A stretch of 64,000 nucleotides of DNA, taken from positions 8,569,216-8,633,215 of the forward strand of contig NC_134433.1 in the NCBI RefSeq assembly GCF_030867145.1, read 5' to 3'. Position numbers and translations under genes: made by a program. Every line of letters begins with the position of its first letter. Positions within the stretch are counted from its first letter, which is position 1. The notes below the pieces were generated by a model. The model was not told where the DNA came from. It saw only the letters and a list, made by a program, of their open reading frames with translations, and made no database searches. Shown here in pieces: positions 13,237-26,900 of this stretch. This DNA comes from Opisthocomus hoazin. Lineage: Eukaryota; Chordata; Aves; Opisthocomiformes; Opisthocomidae.

Positions 13237-14798
13237 TTAAAGACAATTCTTACACTCTTACTGAGTATCACAAAAAAGGTTTCTCCATTATTTCCCATAA
13301 TGGCATAAGCTCTGGCCAAATTTCACTACCTGGGTTTAAGTCAGGTTTCAGAACAGATTTTTTAAAAATGAGAGAGAGAGGCAGAAACAAAAACCTGCAA
13401 CTGCTGAATTATACTATTTATAATGACATTAGATATTCACAGTCATTACAGGAATATTGTGATTTATGATCCTTGTAATTTACTGGGAGACTCAGGCAGG
13501 ATTCAGAATACTTCACAACCCACTTGCTAGTATCTTCCTCCAGCTTTGGCTTTAAGGTGCTGTTGGGAACAACCACACCTCAAACAATGGAAGTTGGCCA
13601 CGCGAATCATGTCCTGCTTGGCACCTGGCGTGGTGTTATGACAACATATACCACATCCAAAGTCTTACGCACTTTAGAGACAGGAGTTCAAATGGATAGT
13701 TATATTTAAGTGGTTTTACAGCTACTACTGTTCGCTCATCAGAGGAGATACCCAAGGCCTGAGGAGCCTCAGTGGATTATAAAGAGGCCGTTAACATATT
13801 ACATATAAGATGATCACAACCCTCCGCTCTTGAATCTGACACTGACTTTGGCAGCTTCTGCTTCTCTTCATCATTTCAGATGACTGAAAACAATTTTTGT
13901 GCTATCTATATTTTCCAAATTCTACAGGCAAATCTTATCCTGCTGAGAATTTGTAGGTCTACCTTCCTAACCTCTGTGAGACATTCTGCCTTAAATGCTA
14001 CTGCCCTGTTTAGGTTAGCAGTCGTGCCTGGGACAGCTCCACACGCTACCTTCTGGAGCTCTCCAGCTCCGCACAGTACTCATGCCTGTTTTGCAGATGG
14101 GGGCGGGTTGCCATATGCCAATGCAGTAGCAATTTTTGACTCACAGTCAAAAGTATCCAAAAAAGTCAGTACGCAGGATTTTCTGCCATATGGAGGAATT
14201 GTTATCTGGCCTTTTCTCTAGCTGTATCTCATTAAGCAAAAAGGAAAGAAAAAGAGGAAGACATTCTTTTCTTCTTTGCAGATCTTGCCCCAGAGTTCAT
14301 CTTCATTTGAAAGACAGCATTCATTCTGGTGCCTAGAAAACCAAGTCAGAGCAGAAGGAAGTTGTAAGAATCTGGGTTATTAAGGACAGTGCTCTGTCCA
14401 ATTCAACAGATTTTCTTCAAGTCTTTTACACTTTGAATATGACTTCTTTCAGGGAAGAGGGAGAAGCATTACAGAGAACTAGGACTGGTTCTACTTGGCT
14501 GAGAAAGAGCAGAGTGGAAAAAGAACTGCACCTTCCATGAAGTCTGTAACGGTGCATTACCTACAGTAAAGCTGTTTCATTACCTCCACAGACTGCAGCA
14601 TTTTTTGCCCAGTATGAGAGTTTTGTTTAATCTGAGACATCGCTGGGATTTTGCCTTTATGTTTTTTATAAAAACTAATGTGGTATTGACATAATGCAGA
14701 CATTAGTGTTTTAACTTTACAGAGCCAGTATCATTGCTGGTGTACAAATGGAAAGCCATCAGATACAGGTTTAAAAGTTACAAAGACATACAGAAACC

Positions 14799-14966
14799 TC
14801 AAACCCGCTCTGCTTCCTTACGATCTTCCTCAATGTAGAAAGATGTCAGGAGGAAAAAACCTCCTCCAAAGACGCCAACAAAAGCACACAGGATGAAGCT
14901 GTACTGCATGCTCCAGAAACTCCACTGCAATGAGTGAGCGTTCTTGGCCTGGATAGCATGGGCGAT
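14799..14966 (-). CDS. SPNS3: SPNS3 coding exon 11 (TM12, C-terminus, stop)
   Basis: This exon encodes residues 444-498 and TGA at 14801-14799. After a hydrophilic linker ([20 protein letters not shown]) come the last helix ([20 protein letters not shown]) and a short acidic/basic tail ending [10 protein letters not shown]. The tail is shorter than in mammalian SPNS3. The acceptor is cactccctag, with a good pyrimidine tract. Confidence 0.93.
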   Translation of the reverse strand: MAHAIQAKNAHSLQWSFWSMQYSFILCAFVGVFGGGFFLLTSFYIEEDRKEAERV

Positions 14967-17900
14967 CTAGGGAGTGAACAAGGCTGTCATTAATCCAGGA
15001 TAACATCATCATCCTCTCTTGGTTTAAGCAGACTGTTACAGTGTACAGTGGTCCTCAAAAAGATTAAAACTAGTCAGATGAGGACGAAAAGCCTGCTAGT
15101 TTGTCAGACCCAATACACCTGTACTTCACTGCTGTCCAGCTTCCACTTGTTCAAGGAATCTCATGTTCCTTTACCCTACAGTGCCTCCAGTCACAAGAGT
15201 AGGAAACACTGCGACCGATGTTTATAATGTTCAGTAAACATTATCTCATGTCACCATTTTCTAGCCCATCTCCAGATAGCTAGCACTGGACAGACATTTG
15301 GCAATGACCTTTACCATTTCTTGATGTTATTTGATAACTTTATTCATCCCTAAACAGCATCAAATAGCTAAAAACAGGGGATTAGCATCAACACAGGCAC
15401 AAGTAGCAACACTTGGAACGGAAGAGCTGGAAATTAATGAGAGATAGGAGTGGAGTCTGCTCTTGAGCCAAAAGGCATTTGAGGAGTCATGGAGTGACAT
15501 TATGAGGAAGTGGGAAGAAGAAGATAAGAGGCAGCTGCTTTGTGCACTAGCTGTAGGATGAGGTTGCAAAAGCTGCAAGTGATACAGATGAATTTTATTT
15601 TTGTAGAAAGAAAAGCCAATTTCAAGAAACTCAGTAAGATTCAATATTTAACCCAGGAACTTCAAATCTCTTCTTAGCATAAACAAAAAGATGAATGTTG
15701 AATGCAGCCATTTTTATACCCACATTTGTTCTTGGTGGTTAGAATACGTTACATGACTTGAAATACACATGTATGAGACTCTTCACCCTTTGCTGGGTTC
15801 AGTATGATTATTTATGACAGTTTAGGCAGATAAGAGCAAGATCAACTCTAAATGGGCACCTAGAGACTACAGCAAGCATAACGGCCAAAATACAAACCTA
15901 ATGCGTTTGATTTTAAAATGCTTAGTAAGAACATCTGTGGAGTGCAGAAGGAAGAAAAACAGACTCTGAAAAAGACTATTACTTGACTCTCCAGCCAGTT
16001 TGTAAGCTAAAGGGTCAGCTGAAGCAGGTTAGTGAACAACACCAAGACATGAATGCAGAAGATATGTGGTGTTCAGTCAACAGCGACATGGGCAGCATTA
16101 GTGTATCGGTTCACAGAAACATTCCAGAACACAATGCTGCGCTCAGTGCACAGGACCCCACTTGGACATACAGCTGTTTTATTCCTGGATGTATTGTCTT
16201 TGTTCTTTGCAAAGCTGCAAGGTCACCTAAGGGTAACCTCACCTGGATAAGCTTTTTTGTCTTCACACTTTTCAGTTAGCTGTTATTTAAGGCAATTGCA
16301 TGCAAGGTACTGTGTAAGAAGTATTCTGCACACCGTTACTGGCAGGATGCAGCCACACATTCAGCAGGAAGCCTCGCTTCTGCTTGTGCCTCAAAGGTGG
16401 CAAAGTACAGCAGTAAGAGATACAAACATTTTCATCTTTTAGGCAGAAAGCATAAATCAATAGAACAGTCAAAGAAGGGAGAATGTACGAGACATATTTC
16501 AGCCTTCAAGATACCTCCCATTTTTGCATATCCTTTCAGCCATTTTTCATGATGCGGGGATGCCGGTTTTTGTGTTTCCCCATGCATACAGCCAAATCAG
16601 TGTGAGGGCAACAGTTTCATCATGCACACCGATGAGCGAAGTGATCTCTTCATTTGCCAAAAACCGAGCGCCAGCCAGAGGAATCTCTCAGTGCGAGAGG
16701 ACTGTCCTCTGCCAGACAGATTACACAGTCGAGACTCCAGTTTTGACCCAGTGGAGGACAAGGGGGATCTCCTGTCTGGCTGGACCCGCAGGCACAGCTT
16801 GCTCGGGCATTTCTGTCCTAACACTAACACTGTTCATGTGTGACAAGGGAAGAACAGATACTCCTGAGGTGAACTTCTTAAAATAAACTTCCATATAAAC
16901 AAAACTTTGAAGCAACAACAACAACAACAACTCACTTGCTCTCTCATGTCCAGTAAAGCAGAAAATTCAAAGTTAGCTACAGTGGGCACAATTACTGTGT
17001 CTTCAATCAAAAATAATGAAGGAGGGAAACAACACTGACAGATATCATCCACTGGAACTAAACCAAATCAACTGCAAGGAGACAACAGTGCTAGGCTGCT
17101 TTGTCCAGAAGCACCTAAGATCAAGTAAATGGAGGAAGGGCAAAGAAATTGGGTCTCAAGAAATATGGGAATCCAAGGTTAAGGTAATTTGAGACCAGAG
17201 CTTTGAATGCCAAGTAGTATCAAAAGGCAACCACTGCAGTCACTCTTGTTCTGATTTTCAAGAGAGCATTGATTAACTGCAAGGTTTCAAACCTTCAGAT
17301 TTGAACTAAGAGTTTTAGGTTTCAAGATATAAAATAGTATTTGATTAATTACCATGAAGATCCTCACAAACTTAGCAGAAAGTGCTTAAATCCGAGTACA
17401 CTACCCATGTCACTGTCATTGCAAAAATGTATGCCTTCAAAAATGTATGAGTTTGCCGATTTAAAATCACAATAAATTTCCACGCACTGCATGGAACTAC
17501 TCACACCTATTATATTCTACGTACCTGCAGTGTCACAAGACCAGAAGTTGTGTGCATGTAAAAATGTTTAGAAAATGTCTTTCTGTATTCTAGTATCAAG
17601 GCCGCCAATTTGAGTAATTTCTAGTTTTGGACCAGGAAGTGCCTACACTTCTGTGCGTCTCTGTCTTTCAGTTTCTAACAGTTTTACCCAAAGGAAAGAG
17701 AATTCACTTACAGTCCCAATGAGATATGGGCTGCCTGCATCTCCCAGCAAATGGCTGACCAAAATCTGCAGGGCAATAGCTGTAGACTGCCGTCTCGGTG
17801 TCACAACATACTGAAACAAAACACAACCCACGGGAGAATGAATATTAACAGAGTGAATCTCATGAATGGCCAACTACTTACATAACATCCTAGAGAGATG

Positions 17901-20900
17901 AATATACTAATTTTTATATATTTCATATTCAAACACTGTTTACAAGTTTGGAGACAGTGATGTTATTCTAAGCAAAAGACTACACTGGATGTTTTGCTTT
18001 GGAAAAAAAGATTGAAGAAAGCAACACACAACAGGGAATGACGGTAAAGTTGGAAAGACATGACTCCCCTACCTCCATTCTTAGACTCACCACAGCTTGT
18101 ACAGACTCACCTGGCCATGCAATGAACAGAAAACTCCAGCCAGTAACGCTTGCAGTCATACGGATTTACTAATAAGGAGAATCAGCACGGGCAGCCTCCG
18201 AGAAAAATTCCTCATGATGTTGTGTCAGTAGGTGTGGTCTAGGCTGCTGGGGGAAACTGGGGTACCTGGAGCCTGAAGTGGCTGCCATAGCTGTAAAGGA
18301 TGTCAGCTGAGACCTTGCAGACCATGTGCAGACAGAGGGAGGAGACCCAACCTGTCAGACCAGAAGGCAGCCAATGGTGGCTGGATGACAGCTTTAATGG
18401 CAGAAGTTTGCTGCTTGTAACTGGATAGCAGCTGAGATACAGCTACTCTAGTAACAATACCTCAAAATGATTATGCTTTTGAGTGCACACAGTTTAAATA
18501 ACAAGTTGAACAAGATGATGCGGTGCACATCCAGCACACAGCAAAGCATTACATAGATTAGAACTATTTTTTTAAATGAAATACAGTCATTTTTGCGGTA
18601 ATAAGGGCTTTATGTCTGTGCTACTGAAGATCAACTGTGCCTGAAGAAGTACAGTATGATTCTATATAATTTGTGTCTTTCTCTTTCAATAATACATTTA
18701 CGCAAAAAAGTATTCACAGTCAGAATGAGATAGAAGCAATTTTAAGCCGTCATACTTCTGTTTTCCAAACACTTGCTTCTATCAGAGACAAAATGCTTAA
18801 TATTCTCCCAGTCTTCTATTCCCTGCCTTGATTTTTTTGGAAACTGATCTGAACATCACTTAGGGTGTCTCAAATACCAATTAGTAAGGTGACTGGTGTT
18901 TTACCAAGAGACAAACTCAAGGTATATAACCTATATTGTAGCTCTATAGCCACCTCCCAGGAAACACTAACAAGCATAGCAAGTTGGGTTTAGGAAAAAA
19001 AAAAAAGATCCTGCTCTCACATTTAACTTAGAGTTTTATTATCTTTTTTTTTTTGTTTAATGAGGTCTCAGAATATTAGGTTAAGAAATATTTACCTACC
19101 ACTGAGACGTAGCTATATCACAACAGCAATATCAATGCCACATCTCTAGGGTGGGTGGAACTGCATTAATGGACATTAAAACAGGCGGATAAGGAAGCAA
19201 CACTGTCCAAGACACCCAGGTTAACTATTCTTGTGAGCATAAGAGCAAAAACTACTTCCGTGGCACATGCAGTCAGGACCTATACATACCAGTAAGTTAA
19301 GCATTTTAACTATACTGATACTACAATCCACAGCACAGATGCAGAAACAGGAAGGACAATAAGCTATGTTAATGTAATGGTTTGCATGCAGGGGCGGATT
19401 GACAGAGGATTCTGTAGCACTGCATTCCTTTCCCTCTCGCAGCCCCCTCATCTGCAGGAGCCGCACGACATACATTCTTGGTGTGACAACTGGAGCACAT
19501 ATAGAACTAAAACACCTAAAAACCGTTATTTTGATAAGAACCCATTCACAGAATAATGCACAATTTACATCTTCTAGTTTAAGTATCATGCCAAGCTTTT
19601 TTCCATTGCTATGGTTTTCATGCTGTGTCTGTCTCATAAAACCATTTCTACCATTTTCTCTCATGTTTGACAAGACATATGTGCTGCAGAGTCTTTCCCT
19701 AAAACACAGCTCTTCTGGGGGTGGGGGCAATCTGAATAATTTTTCTCAGCAAGGTCACTTACTTTCACAAGGTCTGCATGAACTTGGGTCTTCCTGAGGT
19801 GTCTAACTCTTCATCAAACTTGGTTGAAACCCATGGTTTCAAAACTTCAAGAGAAAGCAGACACAGACTGTAGTAAGTTTTGTTTCCCATTTAGATCTAA
19901 CAGAGCATTTGAACTAAAGTGAGAAACAAAATAGACAGATTTCCCCCAACACAATTAGCAAAAATTATAGCCAACTTGGCTATGTGTCCTTTTGTCTCTG
20001 CCTAGTAAACCCTTCGTGTAGTGAGGGTTTTCTAAGAGGTAACATGCCTTACACTCTGCTGCAATGCCAGAAACACAGCAATGAGCAGCAACGTCCTTTT
20101 TTCTACAGCCAGATTTCCTCTGTTTGGAGAGCAAGTTTCTCCAGAGCTTGTGTAACTCACTGCATTCAGCGGGAGCCTTTTGGTCCTGCTCTCTCCATAT
20201 TGCAACCAGTTTCAGTAAAGAAACAGTCCACACTGGCAGTGCCCTCTCTGCCAGAAATGGCCACAAACTTGGATATACGAATCACTCAACACCTTAAAAC
20301 AGCATCTTTGCACCCAGCAAGAGTACTCTAAACAATGCAGTTTTATTAGAAGTCACAAGCTCCTTCTTTACTTTGTACACATACAGCTAGCACGTATCCC
20401 TTTCCATTCCTAGTCTCCTCAAAGTAGGTATTTCTAACCATAGATTGGACATTTATTTTTCATCAGGAATATTTAGATAGAGTGCTTCAACAGTAATAAA
20501 AACTAAAACAGGGATGGGTGGGAGTTATCTTCAGAGTTACAGAAAACAGCTTTAATATCAGGTTGCCATCACACTGCGTCCAGTCCCCTGTTAGTGTAAC
20601 AGTAGAGCCATGTAAGACTGGCTGACTGGAAGCTGAAATCCTTGTCATCCCGGGGATGGAGAACAGCCCAACAGCTCCTCCTCGCTGTGGTCATGGCACA
20701 CTGTGGCCTAGACTGAGGGCGTGCAGTCGACCCAGGTTTTGTTTTCTTTCCTCTCAGAACCTGCCTGGAGTGCCAGCTGAGCATCCTCACTTTGGGAACA
20801 GGCTCTTGTGCAGGAAGAGAGATACAGAAACTACAGTCGAAAACTCTGAGCTTGGGAAGTAGATCTTGCTATGACAGACTGTACTAGACTGGAGACTGTC

Positions 20901-23900
20901 AGTTCTTGTCTCTCCAAGGATATCATCTCATCTGTCTTAGACTCAGATTTCTGTTCTTCTATTGATAATGACCGCCTGTGTTTGAGAAATACAAATTAAA
21001 TATTGTTATGCACTTCATTTATTGTGAGCATTGCAGGCATGAGAAAAGCTAAACGCACTTTCACACTCTCGGTGCCCTGCACCTCTTCCTTACCATATTT
21101 ATTTAATATCTCATATCTGTAACTATAAGAGACACATGGAACAAAGCTGTAACAAGAAAAATGGAAGAGAAGAATAGGACGTTTCCTATAGTTACCAGGC
21201 TCATACAAACTCTGCCTGTGCTATTACTCAGGTTCTTCTGCACAATGCAAATCATATGCAAGAGCTCAAGGTACTGTAGGATTCCCTACGAAAAGAAGAA
21301 ACCAAACACTTCCCCACACAGGGACGCTGAAATAGCCATCACATCCTGCCTGTCCACGGGGACTGCCCTGCTACCCACGCCACGTCAGCAACACAGACGA
21401 CATCCCACACACTGCCATCTCCTAGGAGATCCCAGTCCAGATGCCTTGACAGATAAGCGAGGTGCCCCAGACAGATACAGTTTGCAAACCCTGTCGTGCT
21501 GTCTCTGGAGGTTTTAGAGATCCTCCTGCAGACTATGTGACAGCGCTGTCAGCTAAAAAAGCAGATGGAACAGACATGCTGGGAAACGCTCATATACCTC
21601 CCAGGGCACTTCCAGACAAAGACAGGGACATGTTGGTAGCCTTCCCAAACCCCATATTAGCTTCCAGTTCCAGCATCTCCTACGTTATTATTACCTGCCA
21701 GAAACCTAAAAGAGTCCCATTCCCTCACAGATGGCAAACATATTTCATAAGGGACACTGCATGCACAGCCTCCCAGCAAGCCAGCATATTGTAAGCAAGG
21801 CAGCTACAGCACTTCTCCACTTGCATGTTATGACTGCAGTTGTACAGTAGATACCTTCATGTTTACAGCTGAGAAAGAGGCACAAAGGTTGCTACATGCA
21901 ATGCATCTTGATGTGTTAGCCACAAAGGAAGAAAGTCCTTATCATTCAGTCAGCATCTTCCTTTGTCTTCAGCTCCACAGGTTGCAAGATGAATTAATTC
22001 CTAGCTACATTGTCTGGCTAGTCGTGCCATGTGGGAAGAAAGAAAAGTCATTTTCACGGCAAAATAAGAACACGCATTAGCAAATCCAGCCACATTATCA
22101 GAAATCCTACCAGTTCACACGGGAAACAATGCAAAAAGAGAAATTGCTGTCGTTATCTATGGCACCCCTCAGTCAATGTAATAGCAGTAATACACTGAAC
22201 CATGGGTTTTCAGCAGCGTGAAACAAAACTCCCAACGAAGATTGCAACTGAATTAGCAGACATCCACAAATTCAGTGGAATTCCATCATTTTTCTGATAA
22301 AACAATTAGTAACATTTAGAATTCTACAGATCCAACCCGAAGCACATGCATGGTAATAGGCCGAATGTCTGCTCTCAGGGGCAACACACCACTATGGAGC
22401 TCTGCTCCGCCAAACCTTTCACCTTCCCACTTCTTGCTAATTGATGCAATATTGCTTGTATCTAAAACCAAAAGTTTCTAAAATAAATACAAATGAGGGG
22501 TGTCAGTCACTCGGAGGCAAGAACTTCCTCCTCTTCTGGATTTATATGGATCCAGGATACGGCAACGACGCTCCCAGCAGACTCCCTGCAGGCTGCAGTG
22601 TGATGCAGCATTCCCTAAGCAAGCTGAGACCTGGTGACTGAGCTGAACGAAAGCACAGCTCCTTGCAGACTTCGCAGTTTGGGTTCCACAAGGAACCGAA
22701 GGAAAGAGCTGACAGTAGTCACCTGCCTTACTTCCTCCATCTTATATCCACAATGTCTAACTCAGTGATGTCACCTTCCTCTTTAACAATGACAGAAGAG
22801 AGAATTAAAATGCACATGTAGGAGTTCAAAGAAGAGTAAATTCAGAAACTTTAAAAAAAAACTTCAGTGGTGCCTCAACTGATGTAAAAAGAAATCTAAT
22901 TGTAATAGTACTTGGTTCTGTTGAAAAAAAAAAAAAAAAGTGATTTCAAAATGATCTGAAAGAGAAGCTAATAAAAAATTTAATTTTGAACCAGCAATAG
23001 TTTTTCTGTACCTGTTTGCTCCTTCAAGGCTACAGCTCTTGTCTCAGAGAATAATTGTTTCTGACCATTCTTTGAGAGTCAAGGAAGAAACAAAACTCTC
23101 TTGCTGCTGGCTGAGGTTTTACGCACGCAACCAATTCACTAATGCTGCCTGCAACTTTTATTTTTTTAATTAAAACTTCAGAGTGCAGAAAACAGACATG
23201 TAGAGAGCAGCACCATGAAAGAGTAACTTGAGATCATAGCACAATAGTCAATATCAGCAGTGCTTTGTTGAAGAATCATGAAATGGAAGTTGTTTCATTC
23301 CTTCCTCTCAATCACAAAGTAAAGAAAGATCCTTCAGGCTATGAAGTGTGAGGATAAACAGGCTCATGTCAACAAGGCAAGGTCAAGTCAGTGGAAGGAG
23401 AGTTCTGTAGTGCTTCACAGCTACTCCCTTTTGTCACTAGACAGCGCGCAGCATTTGGCTATACACTTTCACATCCTTTTACACGGAAGACTGCAATCGA
23501 GATACTTATACCTCTGCTCAGCTTTTCTGCCACTTGTTTTCAGTTAGCTGTTAGGAAAACCAAGCAAATTCTCTATCTGAGCAACTAAGACCACAGTGAC
23601 AGCAACCTCAGATGTAAATTTTCAATTCCTGTGGTAGCGAGCAATGATGACAGCCTTGTAGGCATGTGTTCCATGTGAGCCACAGGCTGCAAGTTCTCTT
23701 TACTCTCCTGAACTCTCGTGACTCGTTATCATGCATCACTGCATGTTTTGCTACATATTATACATTCACTGTGGCTCTTATGTGAAAGATTTATTACGAC
23801 AGTGGAGTTTGCAGTAGCAATCTGCAAATAGACTTCAGCTCCCTTAGAATGAAAAACTATTACAGATGCTTACGTGACTTTTGCTTAGGCTCTCTGCAGC

Positions 23901-26900
23901 TACTGGTTTTCCATCACTATTCTGAGGGTAGGAAATAATCAGAGATTTCTGGTCTGCTTTGCCCTTATCTTCGTGTCTTCTCTCACTTGTCCTGATGGCT
24001 TTACTCAGTTTCCCTGCTTTGCCTTCTATCAGTACCAATTGCATCAGCATTTTGCCTGTGCCACGCTTGTCCCAGCACTCTGTCTCTCAGGTAGCATCCT
24101 ACTTGAAGTGTTTGGGCCGCAGTCACACCCACCGTTCTGCAACACAGTGAGCCCGCAGAAGAAGTCTTCAAAGCAGAGTCTCTGGGTCTCGTCTGTGATA
24201 CAGTACTCTACTCGCCGTAGAAAAGGATAGTACCAATTTAAATGCTTTGTCTTATGCTCATGGGTAGCAACAAAAGGATTGTCACTCATTTTCATAGCTC
24301 TGGATTTGTTATTTAAATCAGCTTTGTGCAGTCTGATTACTAGACATGAACAAAGTAAACCATTCCCTTGCTTATATGACTGATAATCCATAGTATGAAC
24401 AAGCTGAATATAGTTTTCAAAAAAACAACAAAAAAAGTCATATAAACTCCTTTATAAGAGTGTGATGATTTGCGTAGTACAGGGATTCTTTGCATCAAGA
24501 AGAGTGTGGCCAGCAGGACAAGGGAGGTTCTCCTTCCCCTCTACACTACCCTGGTGAGGCCTCATCTGGAGTACTGTGTCCAGTTCTGGGCTCCCCAGTT
24601 CAAGAAGGATGAAGAGCTACTGGAGAGAGTCCAGCGGAGGGCTACAAGGATGGTGAGGGGACTGGAGCATCTCCACTACGAGGAGAGGTTGAGGGAACTG
24701 GGCTTGTTCAGCCTGAAGAAGAGAAGGCTGCGAGGGGACCTTATAAATGCCTACAAATATCTGAAGGGTGGGTGTCAGGAGGATGGGGCCAAGCTCTTTT
24801 CAGTGGTGCCCAGTGACAGGACAAGGGGTAATGGGCACAAACTGAGGCACAGGAAGTTCCGTCTGAACATGAGGAGGAACTTCTTCCCTCTGAGGGTGAC
24901 GGAGCCCTGGCACAGGCTGCCCAGGGAGGTTGTGGAGTCTCCTTCTCTGGAGATATTCAAGACCCGCCTGGACAAGGTCCTGTGCAGCCTGCTGTAGGTG
25001 ACCCTGCTTCGGCGGGGGGGTTGGACTAGATGACCCACAGAGGTCCCTTCCAACCCCTACTATTCTGTGATTCTGTGATAGTAACAACAATATTCGTCCT
25101 ATGTTTTACACAGATGTTGATTACTGACTGGGGAGCTACTGCACAAACCAAAGGTTGCCAAATATTCCCTTTCAGTAAAAACTCAAGTACATTAAAAAAT
25201 TGCTAACCTTAAAAGCCTTTGCAATGATAAAAAGAACTAGCTGCTCATTGATACCTAGACTAACTGTGCCACAAGATGTGTGGTTTTCACATCCCTCCTT
25301 TCTAAAGAATGTTACTGATGACAGAATTCAAACGAAATAATGCACTGCTGTTCTCTGGACTTGTGATGTCAGTCCTGGAATCCCCAGGGGTCTCACGAGA
25401 ATCGCTGCTTGCCTAACGCTTTGGCAGTGTAGCACCACTTATGAATTTGACTTGCAAGTGCTGGAATTTATCTGCACTGTATTCTGGAATAAGGGAACTT
25501 GCTATAGTTCACAGAACGATGAACTGTAATGGATTCACAAACTTTTGTTTACAGAATAGCAACTTTCCCTCATTTGGATCATCTTTTCAAGTCTTTGTAG
25601 CACTAATAGAAAATCTCTGATTATAGACAGAAAGTGACTCTCTTTCTGGCACAGACAATTTTCCGGCAGACATCCACAGAAGATCCATACTAGTGTGGGT
25701 ACCAGCAGCACTAGATAATTCCACTTGCATGAGTTTCATTCAAATCAAATTTCGTCACCTTTCTGGGCTTACAACGAGCTTGCACTACTGCACCACCACA
25801 CCTCTGTTGTTACTGGCATCTTTGCACAGCAGTACATTGTGGCACTTGATTACATCACTAACGTTAGCAGGCTACCCATAAGGATACTCTTAGTAAGAGT
25901 TCATTCCTCTCTTCCTAGCAGGCGGAGGTCCTTCTGGCCAACAAGATGCAGGTTTATGAGCAATATGATGTTGAGAAAAGCTGAAAAACTCAAAATAAGG
26001 AAATAGTTTCAGAAGCACTTACCAACAGTATGTCTGTCACAACAGCCCAGTTTACAGACAAAAACAGTTCTCCAAATGCAATAAAAACCTGCAAGAAAGA
26101 AAGCAGTGACTATACACGCTGCATTGACCTTCTTTATTGTGAAGATGAAGGCAAGCTCACTATGCTTATCTATGTAAGAGTTGTTGTACATACCCATCCA
26201 CTTATAAATTAAACATCTCTGTCTATGCTTACAAATACTAAATTAATCTTCAAAGGGGGGAAAGGAACCAGAGAAAGTATGTGGGTTGTGTCACACATCC
26301 TCAGCAGAAGACCCAAAATAGGAAGCATATACCATCCTCCCAAACAAACTGTAACGAACTGCTGAAGCCAAGAAGAGGAAAGCAAGAGCCTGTGAAGAGA
26401 AACATTCAGCACAGGTTTAAAAAGTACTCAAAGATCTCCCTTTGCTCCGGTTTCCAAATGAAACCAACAGAACACCTCTGTGCCAGTACAAGTCATCTTA
26501 AAGGCTCCTTCAGAGGCAGAATTTCCAAAATGAAAAGGACTCCAAGCGACACGCAGCCTCAAAGCCTTGGTGCCCTGCGGGAATTCCCTAATTCATCACA
26601 GATGGAGACCCAGCCATCAGGAAAAGGGGTAGGGCCCCCAACAGTTCTTACAGCTGTGGTCTTAGGAAAGTTTAACCCTTTCAGCCAGCCCTGGACATGG
26701 ATTTGCGCAGGCTGCACAAACTAAGTGATAAATGAGGAAAGCATTAAAGCTATACTATTAAGCTGGAGCAGTTCTAGAAAGCAGAATCTATTTAGTGACA
26801 CAGGCCACAAAGTCCGATGCCACCTACGAAGTAAAATCCATTACAACAACAGGTGCCAGCATCTTGTTCAGTAAGGTCTTGGTCAAGATGTTGTATCTGG

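Larger units (their letters stand above)
901..14798. other. 3' flank of SPNS3, mostly featureless
   Basis: This stretch contains the SPNS3 3' UTR (extent unknown) and about 12 kb of intergenic DNA. An 84-codon minus-strand frame at 2956-3210, ending beside an AATAAA, and a 124-codon one at 9407-9781 show no family I know. The poly-C run at 2587-2604 is the only clear low-complexity tract. I found no CR1, no RNA gene and no SPNS2 exon. Confidence 0.6.
17811..26022 (-). other. SPNS3 intron 9 (8.2 kb, the longest)
   Basis: This intron contains a plus-strand CR1 (24480-25079) and a 16-base A run (22924-22939). It also contains a 169-codon minus-strand open frame (19221-19730) that shows no family resemblance and no splice context, and that I treat as chance. 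Otherwise unremarkable, fairly AT-rich sequence. Confidence 0.85.

Noticed and set aside
19221-19730. 169-codon minus-strand open frame in SPNS3 intron 9
   Set aside because: No family resemblance, no splice sites in phase, mixed composition. A frame of this size is expected a few times by chance in 64 kb on six frames.
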